From NCBI GenBank assembly GCA_001910725.1, contig MJGA01000008.1, forward strand, positions 744,001 to 808,000: 64,000 bases of DNA, written 5' to 3'. Position 1 is the stretch's first letter. The number at the start of each line of letters is the position of its first letter. The stretch comes from Phanerodontia chrysosporium (Eukaryota; Basidiomycota; Agaricomycetes; Polyporales; Phanerochaetaceae). The notes beneath the pieces are model-generated. The model was not told the origin of the DNA and searched no databases. It was given only the letters and a program-made list of their open reading frames with translations. A program made the translations under genes and the position numbers. Below, piece by piece: positions 9,775-22,646 of the stretch.

Positions 9775-12402
9775 TCAGCCCCAGGTCGCGGGGCCAAAGG
9801 TGCCGTTGGGCGGCGGCGTGAGGAGGGGCGCGCCGGCCCAGTCGGCCGTGTTCGCGAACACGGTGTTGCCCCACCACGTCTGGATGCTGTTCGCGCCGAT
9901 CGTGCCGTCCTTGGGGAACTGCAGGCAGAAGAAGATGATGATCGTCGAGATCGCGAGCCCCGAGTCGAGCCCCGCCGACAGCACGTCTGCAATGCGGTCG
10001 TCAGCACATCAGCGAAACGCACAGAGAGAGAAAGAGACGGGGCGCGCACAGTTGTACTTGGTCCACCACGAAAAGTTGCGGCGGCGGATGACGTAGTTGA
10101 AGATGAACCCGACGAGGCACCACGCGATGTAGTTCGTCGGCGTCGCGGGCGGGATGAGGCCCGTGCCGGTGAAGATGACGGGCCAGTTGACGTACTTGAG
10201 CCAGCTGCCGGGGTAGCGCTTCTGGACAAAGTAGCTGGCGATGGGCACGCCCGCGCCGATGAGGAAGAACCACATGAGCTTGTTGTAGATCTGGCCGCTG
10301 CTGTACTGCCGCTGCGGGCCGATGACGCCCCAGATGATCGACGCCGTGCCGAAGACGGTCGTGTTCGGGCACGAGAAGCCGTCCTTCTGGTGTGGCGTGC
10401 ACAGGTCGTCGATGTTGCTGAACACCCAGCTCTGCACGCCGAGCTGCACGGTGCCCGCGACGGCGGTCGCGATGACCTGGCACCAGAACATGGGCCGCGG
10501 CGGGATCTTCATGTAGTGGCCGAGCTTGAAGTCGCTCGTGAACGTGAGCGCCTGCGCCATGGTGATGTAGCCCCAGGTCTTGAACATCATCATCGCGATG
10601 GGCGGCCGGGGAGCGCGTAGCCGATGATGAGCTCCGTGATGACGTTCAGCCCGACCTGCTGGTTCGTGATCGCCTGGATGATGCCGATGGGCAGCACGTA
10701 CACGAACGAGATGATGAGCGCGAGGATAAACGCCCACACGGGCATCTGGGTGTGCCACACCTCGATCGCGACGATGCCGAAGACGAACATGATGACGAAG
10801 AGCACCGCGTACCACCAGTCCGGCACCTGCGGGTAGCGCGCCATGAGCCGCGCGTGCACGTCGCCCTGCTCGGACATCGAGCGGCGCGCCTGCACCCAGA
10901 TCTGCTTGCGGTAGTACATGATGCAGTGCGTGATCGTCGCGGTGACGGACGCGAAGGAGAGGCCGTACGCGAGCGCAAACGTCGTCGAGAGGAAGAGCGG
11001 CGAGTACGCCTTGTACTTTTCGTAGTCGAACGTGCCCTCGGGCGTGACGATCTTGCTGACGTCGTACGGCCCGCCCGTGTTGTCGTACGAGCTGTCCGAC
11101 GAGATGGGCAGGTACTTGGAGTACCACGTGTTCGTGTAGTAGAGGATCGGCGTGAGGAACCAGAAGAAGAACGCGATCGACGCCGCGATGTTCGCCTGCG
11201 CCCACCACGGGGTCGCGAGCGGCGAGCCGATGAACGTGATCTGCGCCCAGTCGAAGGTGAGCATGGACATGCCGAGGCCGGAGGCGGTGCCGAAGAGCTG
11301 GTTGACGACGATGTTGTCGGGCACGATCCAGCAGATCCAGTTGAAGTACGAGAGCGCGCCAAAGAGGTAGCCGGGGAGGAAGTACCAGCAGAAGGAGCCG
11401 ATGAAGACCCAGAGGAAGAACTTTTCACGGCTGATACCGCCGCGGGTACCGATACCGGCGTACTGCTGCTGGTGGAGGGTGTTGAAGAGCGTGCAAGTGA
11501 CGAGGTTGGCGGGCCAGATCATGGACGGCGGCTGGACGAGGAAGCGGCGGGCGATGCCTCCGATGGAGAAGCCGATCTAGGAGAGCAGAGGGCATGAGGG
11601 GCCGGTCAGGCGGGGTGGTCATGGGTAGCGACGCACCATCTGGGTGGACATGACGAGGAGCCATGAATAGCCAAACGTGGGATTCTGGTTGTAGAACACA
11701 CGCTGCACTGCCACGATGTCGGTCTGGGATGCACACGTCAGGCGTGGGAAGGACGACAGAAGCAGCAGGCGTTTCTCACCGCATAGGCAGAGCCCGAGCC
11801 GACGTTGGCCATGATGGTGATGATGACATGCTCCTTGATGGTGAACGGGCCAGGGTTGAGCGAGACACCGAGGATCTTGACTCGGGGGACGACCCGAGAC
11901 CAGAGGCGCATGAGCGGGAAGGAGATGAGCTGGGCCACGATCTGTGTGGGGGGTTAGCGGATGCTGTGTCGGAATGCGGGGAAGAGGGGGGAGGCAACGT
12001 ACACCGGTGATGGTCACAGAGGGGTAGCGGAAGAAGAAGAACTGGTCTAGGCCGGGGATGATGATGGCCCAGATGAGGCCGACGAACCAGGCGCGGAAGG
12101 TCGCGCAGGGCATGTCGGGGTCGTCGGTGTTGGCGACGGCAGACCGGACCTCGGGGTACGGCGAGTCGTCCTCTGCGGTTGGGCGGTCAGCATCGTGGGT
12201 GGGGGCGCATACAAGCGACGGGGAAAGCTCACCGAGGTACTCGGCGCCGTCGGCGAGGTTGGGGTCGTCGAAGTCCGCGGTGGGGACGACATCTGCAGGG
12301 TGTGCGTGGGTGAGCAGAGGGCGAGCAGGGGCACGGAGCGCACTGACGCTGTTTCTCGCTGTCGAACCGATCCTTGTCGTGGACGGAGGAGGCAGACGAC
12401 AT
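9775..12402 (-). CDS. Oligopeptide transporter, OPT family (frame broken once)
   Basis: Spliced minus-strand gene from the ATG at 12402 to the TGA at 9775. It imports small peptides with protons across the plasma membrane. OPT hallmarks are in order: NPGPFTIKEH followed by the GSAYATDIVAVQ segment, SMIWPANL, then GYALPGRP and MMMFKTWGY, and the C-terminal FNYVIRRR, WWTKYNY and SAGLDSG. Many hydrophobic segments fit the usual 12-16 TM helices. Introns restore the frame elsewhere, for example the one whose junction codes KYNY before VLSAG. The reading frame breaks inside the conserved GRPIAMM motif at the G run 10600-10602 (plus strand). One extra base restores the motif exactly, and no intron can explain the break. 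The function call is secure; whether this copy is intact depends on checking that base. Confidence 0.92.
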
Positions 12403-15400
12403 GGTGGGCCGAGATGGCACGGGGACGACGTGTGAGGAGGCGCAGCGTGTGCGCGAGCGCGAGGGCTTTATAGGAGGAGGAGGCGGCGAGTTGGGTGTTA
12501 TCAGTGTACCTGAGAGTGGGACGGCCCTGGAATAGATCCACGGATGGAGAGAAGATGGAGTGACTCGCTGCGTTCGTGAGACTGAGGCCGGGATCAGAAG
12601 GAAGCGTCCCATGTGCACCGAGATTCGTCCTGGATTGATAGCTCCCTGTCGCTCCCAGGCTTGTCCGGTGAGCGTTCCCAGCGTGCTGCCCCGCCCGCCC
12701 GCGCCGCGCCACGCCCACGCCCACGCCCACGCGCAGCGACGCCCGCCACGGCGCCACGCACAGGCATCCGCTGGGCAGAGCCGCGAGCAGGGCGACCGAG
12801 CGGCGTGTGGCACCAAGGGCTTATCGAACGCTCGCGGGTGGGCGCCTGTGTGGCCACCATATGGGGCGTGCGGCGTGCGGTGCACCCGGAGGGCTCCCAC
12901 AGGCACCGCGACGGCTCGTTTCAATAACTCGCCAGCTGTCGTGTGTCCATGTGGGTGGCGGCTCGTCGCTGTGCCTGTCCGCGGCGCACGTCGTGATATG
13001 TCCCTCGCGTTGCCCGCCGGCCGCGCCCTGACGACAGCGCACGGGCCGCAGCACATGCCGCTGGGCCCCGCCATAGTCGACGCCGCCGAGAATACACCTT
13101 GTTCTGCGGTCATCCGTCGCTCCCGCCGCCCCGGATCCCCCCAAAGATGGCGAGAAGGCGTCGTACGTGTTCCGGTGTGCACGCGCGAGGCTGCAATGCG
13201 CGGGGGCTGCGTCATTTCCCGAGTAGGAGGGCGTGCGATAACGCGGCCTCTGGGGGAGCACATGGCGCACGGATGATGCATCCTGTGCACGCAGCGCGCA
13301 GCGGCCACCTGAGCAATAGCGGCAGTTGAGGACTCGAGAGAGGCCCTGCGCGTCGGGAGCAGCGCGCGATGCTGGCAGTGAGCGGCGGCGAGTGCGGGGC
13401 TTCTGGAACGGCGCGTGGAACGTCGACCAGCGGCGGCGCGTGCGAGCTCCGATTTGTCCGCAAGAAGCAAGCAGACTGTCGCTGCTGTCCTCCGCAGAAA
13501 AACCCATCTGTGCCTCCTACGCCGGGCCCAGAGACGGCGAGATCGCAGCCCGTTCCTGCAGAGCCCAGGTGACATTGCGCATATTGCATGATGGCGCGGA
13601 GGGCAGCATCCACCAGGTCGCCAGGTCGCCAGCCTGGTCGTGCGAGCGTGCGTCCCAAACGAGCGGAGGCCCAGAGGTCCAAGTGCGAGCGCCGCGGCCG
13701 GTGAGACGGGCGCGTGCACATGCTGCACCGAGCAGCCTTAATCTCGTTACGGAAGTCGATGATCGTTGTACGGGCTATCATTCAGATGCTGCCTGCGCGC
13801 TGACACAAGACATGTCCAGGGGCAGATGTGAGTCGCACACACGCACACGGCTCTCTTGCAGATGACGCAGCCATCGGGCGAGCGGTGGGAGCGCACACGC
13901 CACGGCGTGGCAGATAAAGGCGGCGGGTGCGAGAGCGGAGAGACATTTCGCGGAACGGGGACATCAGGCTGTTCAGGGGGCGTGTGCGCATCGGGGGGCG
14001 GCACCGAGGAGATCCCGCTCATTGACCTGCGTCGTTTCGGGCGAGGGATAAGAATAGCGCAGCGGCCGTGTGTGTGTGCGAGCGATAGCTGACAGCGAGG
14101 GACCCTGACGCCAGTCTACAGCAGACACGCAGCCCTCGGACAGTCGCTGCGACGGCGAGCTTCGAGCGGGTGCAGCGCTTGGAGGGACCCAAGCCGTCTG
14201 TGCGAGAGACGACGTGCACGCCCGCAGCAGAGGACCCTTCCCCACCGCCAACCTCCGGGTGCTTGCCGTGTTCTTCTCGTCCTTTCCAGAAGCCTCCGTC
14301 ATCGCGAAGAGCACGAGCATGTCCCGAGACGTTGCGAGATGCTTTGCGAGGCGCACGCGATGCTCGTCATCGGTCCGCAGCGCGTTTTCGTCTACACCCG
14401 AAAGATCCTAGGCCCACCAAGCAACCTCTCGAGGTGCGAAAGCAGTGGTACATGGGGACGCCAGTAGAGGTCGGCGGTGTTCGGAACTCGCACGTCTTTG
14501 CGCTGCGCTGGCAATGCTGTCCGGGTAGGAGGCATCTATCCCACATAATAATCCGCAAGACAACTGAGTACCTGCTAGAGACCCCGCGGACGTCGAACAG
14601 GGCAATCGCTGTCCGCGTGCGCGTTTGCACTCTGCTGCCGGCCGCGGGATCGCGCACGGACAAGCTACCGGCGGCGCGCGCGTGCGGTCGCCCTTGGTGC
14701 TCGTGTGCCACCGAGTCGCCTGGCGGAGGAGGCGCCGCGCTGGTGTATCTAGAGTTTGGGTGCCTGGGCGCGCGCGGTCCATCGGCCATCGGGGGGCCCA
14801 CATGGGGAGTATATGAAGGAGCTCGTGGAGAGCCAGGGATGCACCCGACGCCTGAGGCTGTTTGTTCGCGCTATCGTGCAGCGTACGGCGGAGCATGCTC
14901 CGTTATCGCATCGCGACTGCGTGGCCGCGAGCTGGGGGGACAAGGCGGGTGTCGGCTCGGCTCGGGCTGGAGCGCAGAAAAAGGCGGGGTATGCGGGTCT
15001 CGCGGGCTTGACGAGATGCTGCCTTGCGGGCAGACGTTGCAGTGGGCCATCCGTGGAGGTATGGGAATGAGACAGCCCCAGCACACTGTCGAGAAGTCTC
15101 GATGGCCCATTCTCCCGAAGTGGCGGCTGCGACGCTGTGCTAGCGGTCCGTTTCGCGTCTCGCATCGGCCAGAGGCGTCGGGCTGCGCGTTGAGGCCATA
15201 TGTCGCTCTGTTGCGCTGGCGGTCGGTGGGAAGCAAGAGGATGTGCGGCAGTGCCTCGTCCAGAGCGAGGCGCGTCAAAGCGCGGGCATCAGCCATGCGT
15301 GATGGCGGGTGCTGATGTAAGCCACGGACCGATGCCATACCGGGCAACTCGTGTTGTTCTCCCTCTCTCACATCTCTACGCTCCCGCTGGCCGGACACTA

Positions 15401-15500
15401 CTAACGACCCGCTCCTTTCTGCTCACATATCTAGCTTCTGTCTTGGCTTGGGCTGTGACTCTCACTTGCGTTTCGTTCTTGGACGACTGTGCTGTGCGAC
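12403..15500. other. Long GC-rich intergenic region between divergent genes
   Basis: About 3.1 kb upstream of both the OPT gene and the coiled-coil gene. It contains many overlapping ORFs of 60-380 codons on both strands, but their residues are Arg/Ala/Pro/Gly-biased, the strands mirror each other and no domain is recognisable, as expected by chance at this GC content. A four-copy CCCACG-type repeat sits near 12709-12732. A multi-exon gene of an unknown family cannot be excluded. Confidence 0.5.
12709..12732. repeat. Short tandem repeat, (CCCACG)4-like
   Basis: Four consecutive six-base units, the first with one mismatch, in the GC-rich intergenic region. Confidence 0.6.
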
Positions 15501-17710
15501 ATGAAGCTCCCCAACCTCGGCAGGTTCTTTCACAAGCGTTCGCGCTCGGACAGCGCCCTCTACCGGCGTGCCCAGCCTGACGTGCAGCTGCCCCCGCGCC
15601 CGTCTCGGTCTCCTTTAGCAACGGCGTCGTCGTCTCGCTCGACACCCAGCACTCGCGCTCTCCGGCATCCTCGCGGGCGTCCCCACCGCCCCGCTCGCGG
15701 TCGAGATCCCGCGGCCCGTCTCGTCGAGCACCGTCAGCTCTGGCAGCCATATCTCTGCAGCCTCGGAACCGGTAGTCATCGACGCTCTCGCCCGGCGCAT
15801 CCAGGAACTCGAAGGCGCGATCCGCACGCAGGAAGAGAAGAGGTCTTCTACGTCGTCTCTCGGTGGCTCTCTGGCGGCTGCATCTGATACGGTACATGAC
15901 GCCACGGATCTGGACGGGCGGAACTCCGAGACCATCGACGAAGTGACCAAACTACAGTCTGAGCTCGAGCTAGCGCGGACCGAACTCGACACCCTCCGGA
16001 ACGACCAAGCGCGCCTGCAGGCCCTCCTCTCCATCCCCGTCCTCTCTTCCGTCCTCTCCCAGGTCTCCACCGGCGTCGACGCAGAGGATGCCCTCGTCTG
16101 CGCAATCCAGCATGCCATCAAAGAACCGGACAGCGCGTGGCGCGCGCTGCTCGAGCCCGTGACGGGCCCGCGGTCGCCCGAGGACTACATCGCGCAGGTG
16201 CGCTGCACACTGCGTGCGCGTCGCGACGGCCGCGCGTGGCAGCAGCGCGCTGCATTCTGGCGGCACAACGCCAAAGCGCTCGGACATCACGCAGACACGG
16301 TCACGCCGTCGCCGTCGCAGCTCTCGGACGTCGTCGCTGCGCAGTGTGGCGGGAAGGGTGCGGCGGTGGCGCCAGTGCGGGTGAGCGACTCGGCAACGCG
16401 CGTGAACCTCGTGCATGTGCACGTCGAGGTTGTGCGCCAGGTCGAGGAGGCTGCACCAGAGTTCGACGAGAAGACGCCAGGACCCGCAGACGACAAGCCG
16501 GGCCTGGTGCCGCTCATCCCTGAAGCTTCTGTCTCGCCGCCCCGCGAACCATGTGGGCCTGTTATAGACGACGTGTTTGGCGGTGGCGACCGCAAAGCCG
16601 CCGTGCATGCCTCGGAAACTGTACAGACAGTGCGGAACTCGGGCCGCGCCATATCGGAGCTCTACGCCAATTTACCGCCGCTGGCCAGCGTCACCTTCCG
16701 CGCGAGCCACTCCATCCGCAGCCTATCGCCCAAGAAGGAAAGCGTCCTGGTTCCGTCGTCCTCGACATCCTCGCAGCGCAGCAACGCGGGCAGCTCCTCT
16801 CGCTCGTCCGTCGTCGCCGCGCCCTGCACCCCCGCCGCCTGTCTCCCGTCGAAGACGCGCACATCCCGACAGACTGCTCCTTCGGCTCGCTCGCGACGAA
16901 TCTCTCGCTCTCTCAGGCTGCGCGCACGCCCAGCCCCACGCTGCCCCGCCCGCCGCCGCCGCCGCCGCCGCATGCGTGCGCGCCGGCACCATCGCGCGCT
17001 GCGGACACACAGAGCAGCAGGGCGACCGCGGGCTCCGACTTCAGCTCGACGTCCTGGGACGTCATCAGCAACTTCATCCAGAAGTCGCTCTCGTTCTCGA
17101 GCCTCGCGCGGACGCTCGGGCCCGGCGCGGACGTCGCCGCCTCCAAGACCAGCGCACCGCCTGGCGCACCCAGCGTGGCGCCGTGCCCGCGCTCCCCAGC
17201 ACGCGCGCGGGAGCCCGCCAGCCCGCCCACGAGCGCGCAGAGCACACCGACGGGCAGCCCCGCGAAGGCGCGCTCGCGGCTGCCGCTGCCGACGGCGGTC
17301 GTGCAGCGCGTGATGAAGAGCGCGCCGGCGCTCCCGCAGACGGCGCGCACCGCGATGCGGCGCCTCTCGCGCCAGGTCATCTCGCGCCCCGTGCTCGTCG
17401 ACAGCACGAACGCCGCGGCGGTGGGCGATTCCGCGCCAGGCGGTGCGGCGCCGGGAAGGTTTGGTGCGGGCGGGAAGGTTGTGAAGGGGGACAAGGGCGC
17501 CGAGACGGGCTGGTGGGCAGGCGAAGGGGAAGAGTGTCGAGCGCGGTGCGAGGGGTGCCCCGAGGAAGATGAGTGACGCCCCGAGGCCTGTCGTGGGTGC
17601 CGGGCGAGCGGGCAAGGAGAACCCGGCGGTGCATGCGAGGGGGAGGAGGCCGACTGTCTCTGGAAATGGCGGATCGCCGGTGAAGAAGGCAGGGTTTCGT
17701 GTGTAATGAC
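15501..17710 (+). CDS. Ser-rich coiled-coil orphan (frame conflicts)
   Basis: A coding stretch from ATG 15501 (start MKLPNLGRFFHKRSRSDS). The middle is clearly protein-like: a coiled coil around 15780-16020 (DALARRIQELEGAIRTQEEK, then VTKLQSELELARTELD), a helical segment and a long Ser/Pro-rich tail. The frame changes near 15591-15660, near 16829-16846 and perhaps at a G run 17487-17491. The first two changes could be replaced by one 41-base intron (15582-15622). The third has no good intron. The best-looking tail ends KKAGFRV with a stop near 17708; the uncorrected frame stops at 17576. I recognise no family. It could be a cytoskeletal or polarity-type protein, but that is only a guess from composition. 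Confidence 0.5.
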
Positions 17711-20245
17711 GGAGTCTAGTCCATGGGTCGTGTTGTGCGTTGGTGTTGTTGCTGTGTACGATAGGACGCGAATGACATCGTGTATCGATAGACCTCAGCT
17801 ATCAGCCTTTCAGGGTTGCGCGACATGAGAGATCAACCCGTCGTCCCGGATGTCATGCGTGACGCAGGTGTGCTGGTCGTTCGCGGGTCGACGATCTTGT
17901 TCGCAGCCGTCGCACGTTCCGACAGCGATTAATGAGGCGAAAGCTACCGACCGTCGGGTAGGACGATAGTCTTCGTGATGTACTGACGAGCCATTCAGGA
18001 CGATCAGGGTCGTGCCGACGCGATAATTCGTCAAATGTCCGTCTTGAGGATGGAACGGCGGCTCTTCAGGCATCTCGCCTAGGGCCCAGAGGCGAGACGG
18101 GTGCTCATCAGAGCCAACCTACCGACATTTGGACGCTTATGAAACGCTGCATTCATGAGCACCAGAAGCCAGAGCCAACCGTAACTCTGGACGCACCTAG
18201 TCCCGGGCGCTCGAACGTTCGCCACCGGAGAAGGGGGGTTCGAATGGCAACAGGACGCTGGAATTGGGGAACGCAGAGGGGGAAAGAGTGTGCGAAAATC
18301 TCCCGACATTGACGCAGAATGAGGAGCGCATGGCTGGGGGCTCGAGGGGGGTTCTGGGGGGGATTGTTTTTGGGGGTTGCGGCGGCGCAGAGAGACCCCC
18401 TCTCGATCGCCCTCGGCCAGGAGACAGCGTGATGGGCGAGGACGCCGCACGATTACGCGCGGTCTGAGGGCGGGGCATGGCACGTCCGCGCCCGCTCTGG
18501 GGACGCTTAAAGGCTGCCAGCCCATGCGCAAACTTCCGCGCGGGGCGCGCCACTGAGGGATTTTGGCTGGGTCGCGATAGGCCCGCCCGCCGCGGGACCC
18601 TGGCGCACGCACGGCTCTGTCGTTTTTGCGCACGGGACGCTGCCGGGCCTCGTGCGAAGTGTGGGAGAGCAGAGGGGGCGGTTCCGATTCCCAGGAATCG
18701 GCTTACAGTTCGTATCAGGACGTCCCTCGCCACGTGGCCATAAGGCTTCGGCGTCTCTGTCCCTGCGCGTCTTCAATCCTTGCGTCCCCGCCTTCTCTAC
18801 ATGCGTTCAGTCGTGCCATGTCCCCTAGGCTGATTTTCTCTCTCAAGTTGCACCGTATATCCGTTATTATTTGTCTCCGCAGCAGATGGAAGTCCCATAC
18901 CGCTCGCAGCGGACATGCCACCCGAGGTGACGCCAGAATGCCTGAGGTATTGAAAGCGCTCGACAACATCCATTTAAAGATCAGAATTGCCAAGAATTCT
19001 TGTATCCAAAAATGGTATAAACGGCTATTGACCAATAACCACAGTAGGAAATACCACATTTGGCTACGAAGTGAGCATAAAAAGACTTCGAGCCTACAGT
19101 GACCACCAGCGACGCATTAGCGCCGCCGTCCATGGTTGCAAACGTCACAAACGTATCGAAACTGTGCTACTACACCTTCTTGCAAATACTCATAGCCGGG
19201 AATCGGTCAGCGCGCGAAGCGAACTGCGCACAAGTGCGGGCAGGGAGGGGTGTGCCCGCCGAGAAGCTGGCGAAGCCCTGCTGGGATGCATCCGGAAGAC
19301 ACTCGTGCGGCGCCCCCAGGCGGCTGCGGGCAGGCGTGAAGACGACGGGCGGCCTGAAGTGCTGTCGTAAGCCCGCCAGATCGGAATCCGACCGCTAGTT
19401 CTCGCGGTACGGCGGCCGGTAGCCCCGGTGAGGCTGCATCGATGGATTCAGGCTGAGTGCAGACTAGGAAGCACAGTAGGCCCGGTGTCAGCTGGGGCCA
19501 TGCCCGCCAGATGGTGCTGCTGTCATCTGTGCAGCGTGCTGAACCCTGGCGGAAGGGCCACATCCACATGCAACGCTTCGGACCGTCGAGACAAGCTCTC
19601 ACTCGTATCGCCTCCAGGCATCGTGTGACAGCCCCGGGGCCACGCCTTAGGCAACACGTATAGAAGGCGAGCTATTCCTGTTTCTCATAATGCTGGCATC
19701 TCAGCTGGTACGAGGGAAGAAGTACGTACCTGCTGACGAAGTTGCCCAAGATGACGGTGAGATCTCCGGTCGCCGCCCCGGTATCTCTTCGCGTTGTCGC
19801 ACTGCTAATGACGTAGAGATCGTCTCTGGCTGTGTGTATGCGTGCAGATAGGCGTGTCTAATGGATTGTGGATCTTTCACTGCTCACTGCTACAGGAACA
19901 GGCTCGCAAAGGCTCAGCTCAGGACCATTGAGTTGGAGAGAGACGATTGAGCCTCGCGGCAGAAGAACTTCTATGCTGCGATCGGTGAGGTTGCTATCAG
20001 GCATGCTGCGCGAACCACTTCATCTCGCACCCGATCGTCGTTGCGCGGATCTTCATATATGTGGTGGATAAAAAAGCTGGCTTGGAAGCACCAATGACAA
20101 TGCAGAGAATACTATTGTACATGATATAGATGCACGTCTCGTCCCTGGTCGTGCATTAGTCTTCGATAAGGTCGCAAAGGCAAGGGATACACGCACCTAC
20201 TGCGGATTATCCCGCCCATGTCTCCCTTTACCATATTCCAACCTG
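17711..20245. other. Intergenic region, possible exon fragments
   Basis: Short ORFs only. An exon-like piece starts at the ATG near 19690 (KKYVPADEVAQDD) and is followed by a canonical GTGAG donor. Some 130 bases on lies a coiled-coil-like piece (LAKAQLRTIELERDD, then a stop) around 19910-19950. I could not join them in frame, so this may be a decayed or very small gene. A GGTTCGAAT element at about 18236 resembles a tRNA T-loop but has no matching D-arm. Confidence 0.4.
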
Positions 20246-20982
20246 CTACAGTTCTGGGTTCTCCAAGAAGCCAACGCCGCTATTCTTCACCTTGGACACG
20301 AAGGTCTCGTACCAGCGGATGATCGTCCCTAGGGGTATCGTGACGTCGGGCGTAAGCGAGCTTCCGCCGGCGAAGCCAGAGATGTAGTTGAACAGGTGCT
20401 TGACAATGCGCTCGGCCATGAGCGTCGCATCGGCCACGGGGTCGCGCCGTGTAGCAACTTGCGAGGGCAGCGCGGCGACCTCCTGCATAATCTGGTCCAA
20501 GGGCTCGATGGCGAGCCCGAGCATCGCGGTGACGCCGTGCGGAGTGACGTCTGCTATGGGTGTGCTTGCGCCGCTGAAGACTGCTTGTGTCTCCGAGGTT
20601 TGTGAGGAGAAGTTTCCGCGCAGACGGAAGATGGCGGAGGGCTTCTCGTTCGAAAGCCTGCGTTGAGCCAGGAGACAGTGAGCACGCCGGAGGAATTAGT
20701 GGTCGCTGAAGGCCATGGCACGTACATTCCTAGGAGCTGGAAGCCTTTTCCAGGCCAGAAAAAGTGTACTGTCGCCCCATAGCCTTCTGGGAAGGGCACT
20801 GCGAGGGGGTTGGTTGAGCAGGAGTATGAGCTCAAGTAGGTCGAGTACGCACCGGTGCCGAGGAGAAACACGCATATGTGATTTATCGTCTCCGCATTTG
20901 GAAGCTCAAACGCAGCATGTGTCTCGTCTAATTGTTGGATGTTTGTCTGTAGGAGACGTCCTGCGACGCAGCAGCCGAACAT
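20246..20982 (-). CDS. OPI10: Hikeshi / Opi10 family protein (Hsp70 nuclear import)
   Basis: Three exons, 20982-20853, 20798-20726 and 20657-20246, join to 204 residues, close to the ~197 of human Hikeshi. Visible family marks are the start MFGCCVAGRLLQTN, the motif ETINHICVFLLGT running into VPFPEGYGA across intron 1, FQLLGMLSNEKPSAIF across intron 2, and the C-terminal IIRWYETFVSKVK. Hikeshi carries Hsp70 into the nucleus during heat stress; the yeast homolog Opi10 was found through inositol overproduction. Both introns have GT-AG ends and exact phase. The gene stands alone in a sparse region. Assignment is confident; the role is by family. Confidence 0.93.
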
Positions 20983-22646
20983 AGCGAATCGATCAGGCGT
21001 AGAGTTAGAGTTGGGAGGAAGATGTGTGTATGTGCGTCACTGGACGGGAAACTGATGCAGGGGCAACGAGGAGATGAGAAAACACTGAGCTGTCTCCGTC
21101 GTAAATGTGATGGCTGGTGCAGGAGGGTGAGAAGACGGAGGAAAGTTCGAGTGCTCCATCGTATGGTCGAGGATCGTCCTGAAGTGCTTGCCCCGCGGAA
21201 AGGAGCCACCATCAACTTGCCATCAAACAAAAGCAAAACAATACCCGGATTCATTCTCCAGGCTATCTCAATGATACCGTGTCAAGCGATGCTCAGGGAT
21301 GTGGCGCATACAAAACTGACATGAAGAATTGGTTCATTTGATTCTCAGTAAATAAGGTTAAAAAACCTCCTCGCACAAAACACGGCGTATCACCGTCCTG
21401 GCCCGTCTAACAGCAGCGCTATACAGTTATTGGGTTAGCGCACCAAGTGCAGTACTGTGCACTGCACGGCCGTATCATGGCAGAGGTCATGACGTCACCC
21501 ACTGTGCACACGAGAGCGTGCAGGTGCAAGGGGCAGACACAGTTCTTGCACTCGGGTGCTGGCGGTCTCCGTGGTCGCCGCTTCCTGCTGGAAGCTCGTC
21601 TGAGAGAAGGCTGGCCAGCTAGTGAATGGTGGCGCCGAGATGTCGCGCAGCCGCAAGGGCCCACCAGGCCATTTCGGGGCGAGCACGTTTGTTGCAGGCT
21701 TTCCGATATGGCGGGGGAATTACTCTGAACCTCCGTGCATGAGGCGGCGGCGAAGTATCAACTGCATGCCCGGTTGTCAATCGGCACCGGGTCAGATACT
21801 GCGCGGACTCTTGCTGGAAGTCCGTATCCGACTGCAGTCACGGTCAGAAAATGAAGGCGATGGCTGGAGAAGGCACTCACCGGGCACGATTGCGGTTCCA
21901 TACCGCAAGCTAGAACCTTACGACATCCCAAGGGCGACAGCCACCATCGTCATGAGAACCTTTATCGTACGCGGTGGACGGGAGTGCTGTGCTTCTGGAA
22001 TGATAGCAATGGGTGACAAAACACCGGGAAGCGATGGAACACGACCGTGGAAACGAGCAACCGTCGGATGTTCTCGCGCGGTCCTGCTGAGCAGGAGGCG
22101 GAGGCAAAGGCGGTCGACAGTAGCAGAAATCGCGCGTTTAAGGGAAGGCTAGCAAGCCCGGGCAGGCCAGCCAGAGTTTGGCAGCGCGGCCACGAGCCGC
22201 AGCTGCCCTGCAGGTTTTATCTGGGGGGATCACTTGTGTGCCAATCTCACCTGGGTGCGCAGACACCGCTGAGGGATTTTCGCGACTTGGACGACGTCTC
22301 CCGCAGCGTGTCCCCATCCGCACCGACTTGCCCTGTTTGGCCCTATTTGCCGCACTGCGTAGGGGTCTGGCGTCCAAATCGGGGTGGTCTGGCTGAGACA
22401 CGCGCAACTAGGCACGAGGCCCGCTTTATAGGTGTGGACCGTGCTTTAAAGCATTTCGTCTTCCTCCCTCATCCCCTCTTTCGTGCCCATGTTCGTTATC
22501 CAGCAGCTCTCCTACGCAGCTCTCCCCGTGTCCCAATAACGCACGCTTGAGCGTCGCGGGTGCACGGGAGTTCATCTCCTGAAGCGCATCCGGGGCGTGT
22601 GTACCAAAACTGCTCTCCAATCTACCTCTGTCCGTCATATCCAGCC
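20983..22646. other. Intergenic region upstream of two genes
   Basis: About 1.65 kb between the divergent Hikeshi and copper-fist genes. ORFs here are short and unconserved. A CTTTATA element near 22423 and a CTTTAAA near 22445 lie about 200 bases before the copper-fist ATG and could be promoter elements. Nothing else was recognised. Confidence 0.45.

Noticed and set aside
8174..9877. A 567-codon minus-strand ORF
   Set aside because: It is the antisense shadow of the exonuclease gene in a very GC-rich stretch; its residues are Arg/Ala/Pro-biased with no domain.
10752..11597. A 281-codon plus-strand ORF
   Set aside because: Antisense to the highly conserved OPT coding region; composition is Glu/Arg/Val-biased shadow sequence.
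13326..15315. Several ORFs of 130-380 codons on both strands
   Set aside because: They overlap one another in opposite strands, have no splice-supported extension and no recognisable motif; chance ORFs at high GC.
18236..18244. GGTTCGAAT, resembling a tRNA T-loop
   Set aside because: No D-arm, anticodon arm or pairing acceptor stem at the right distances.
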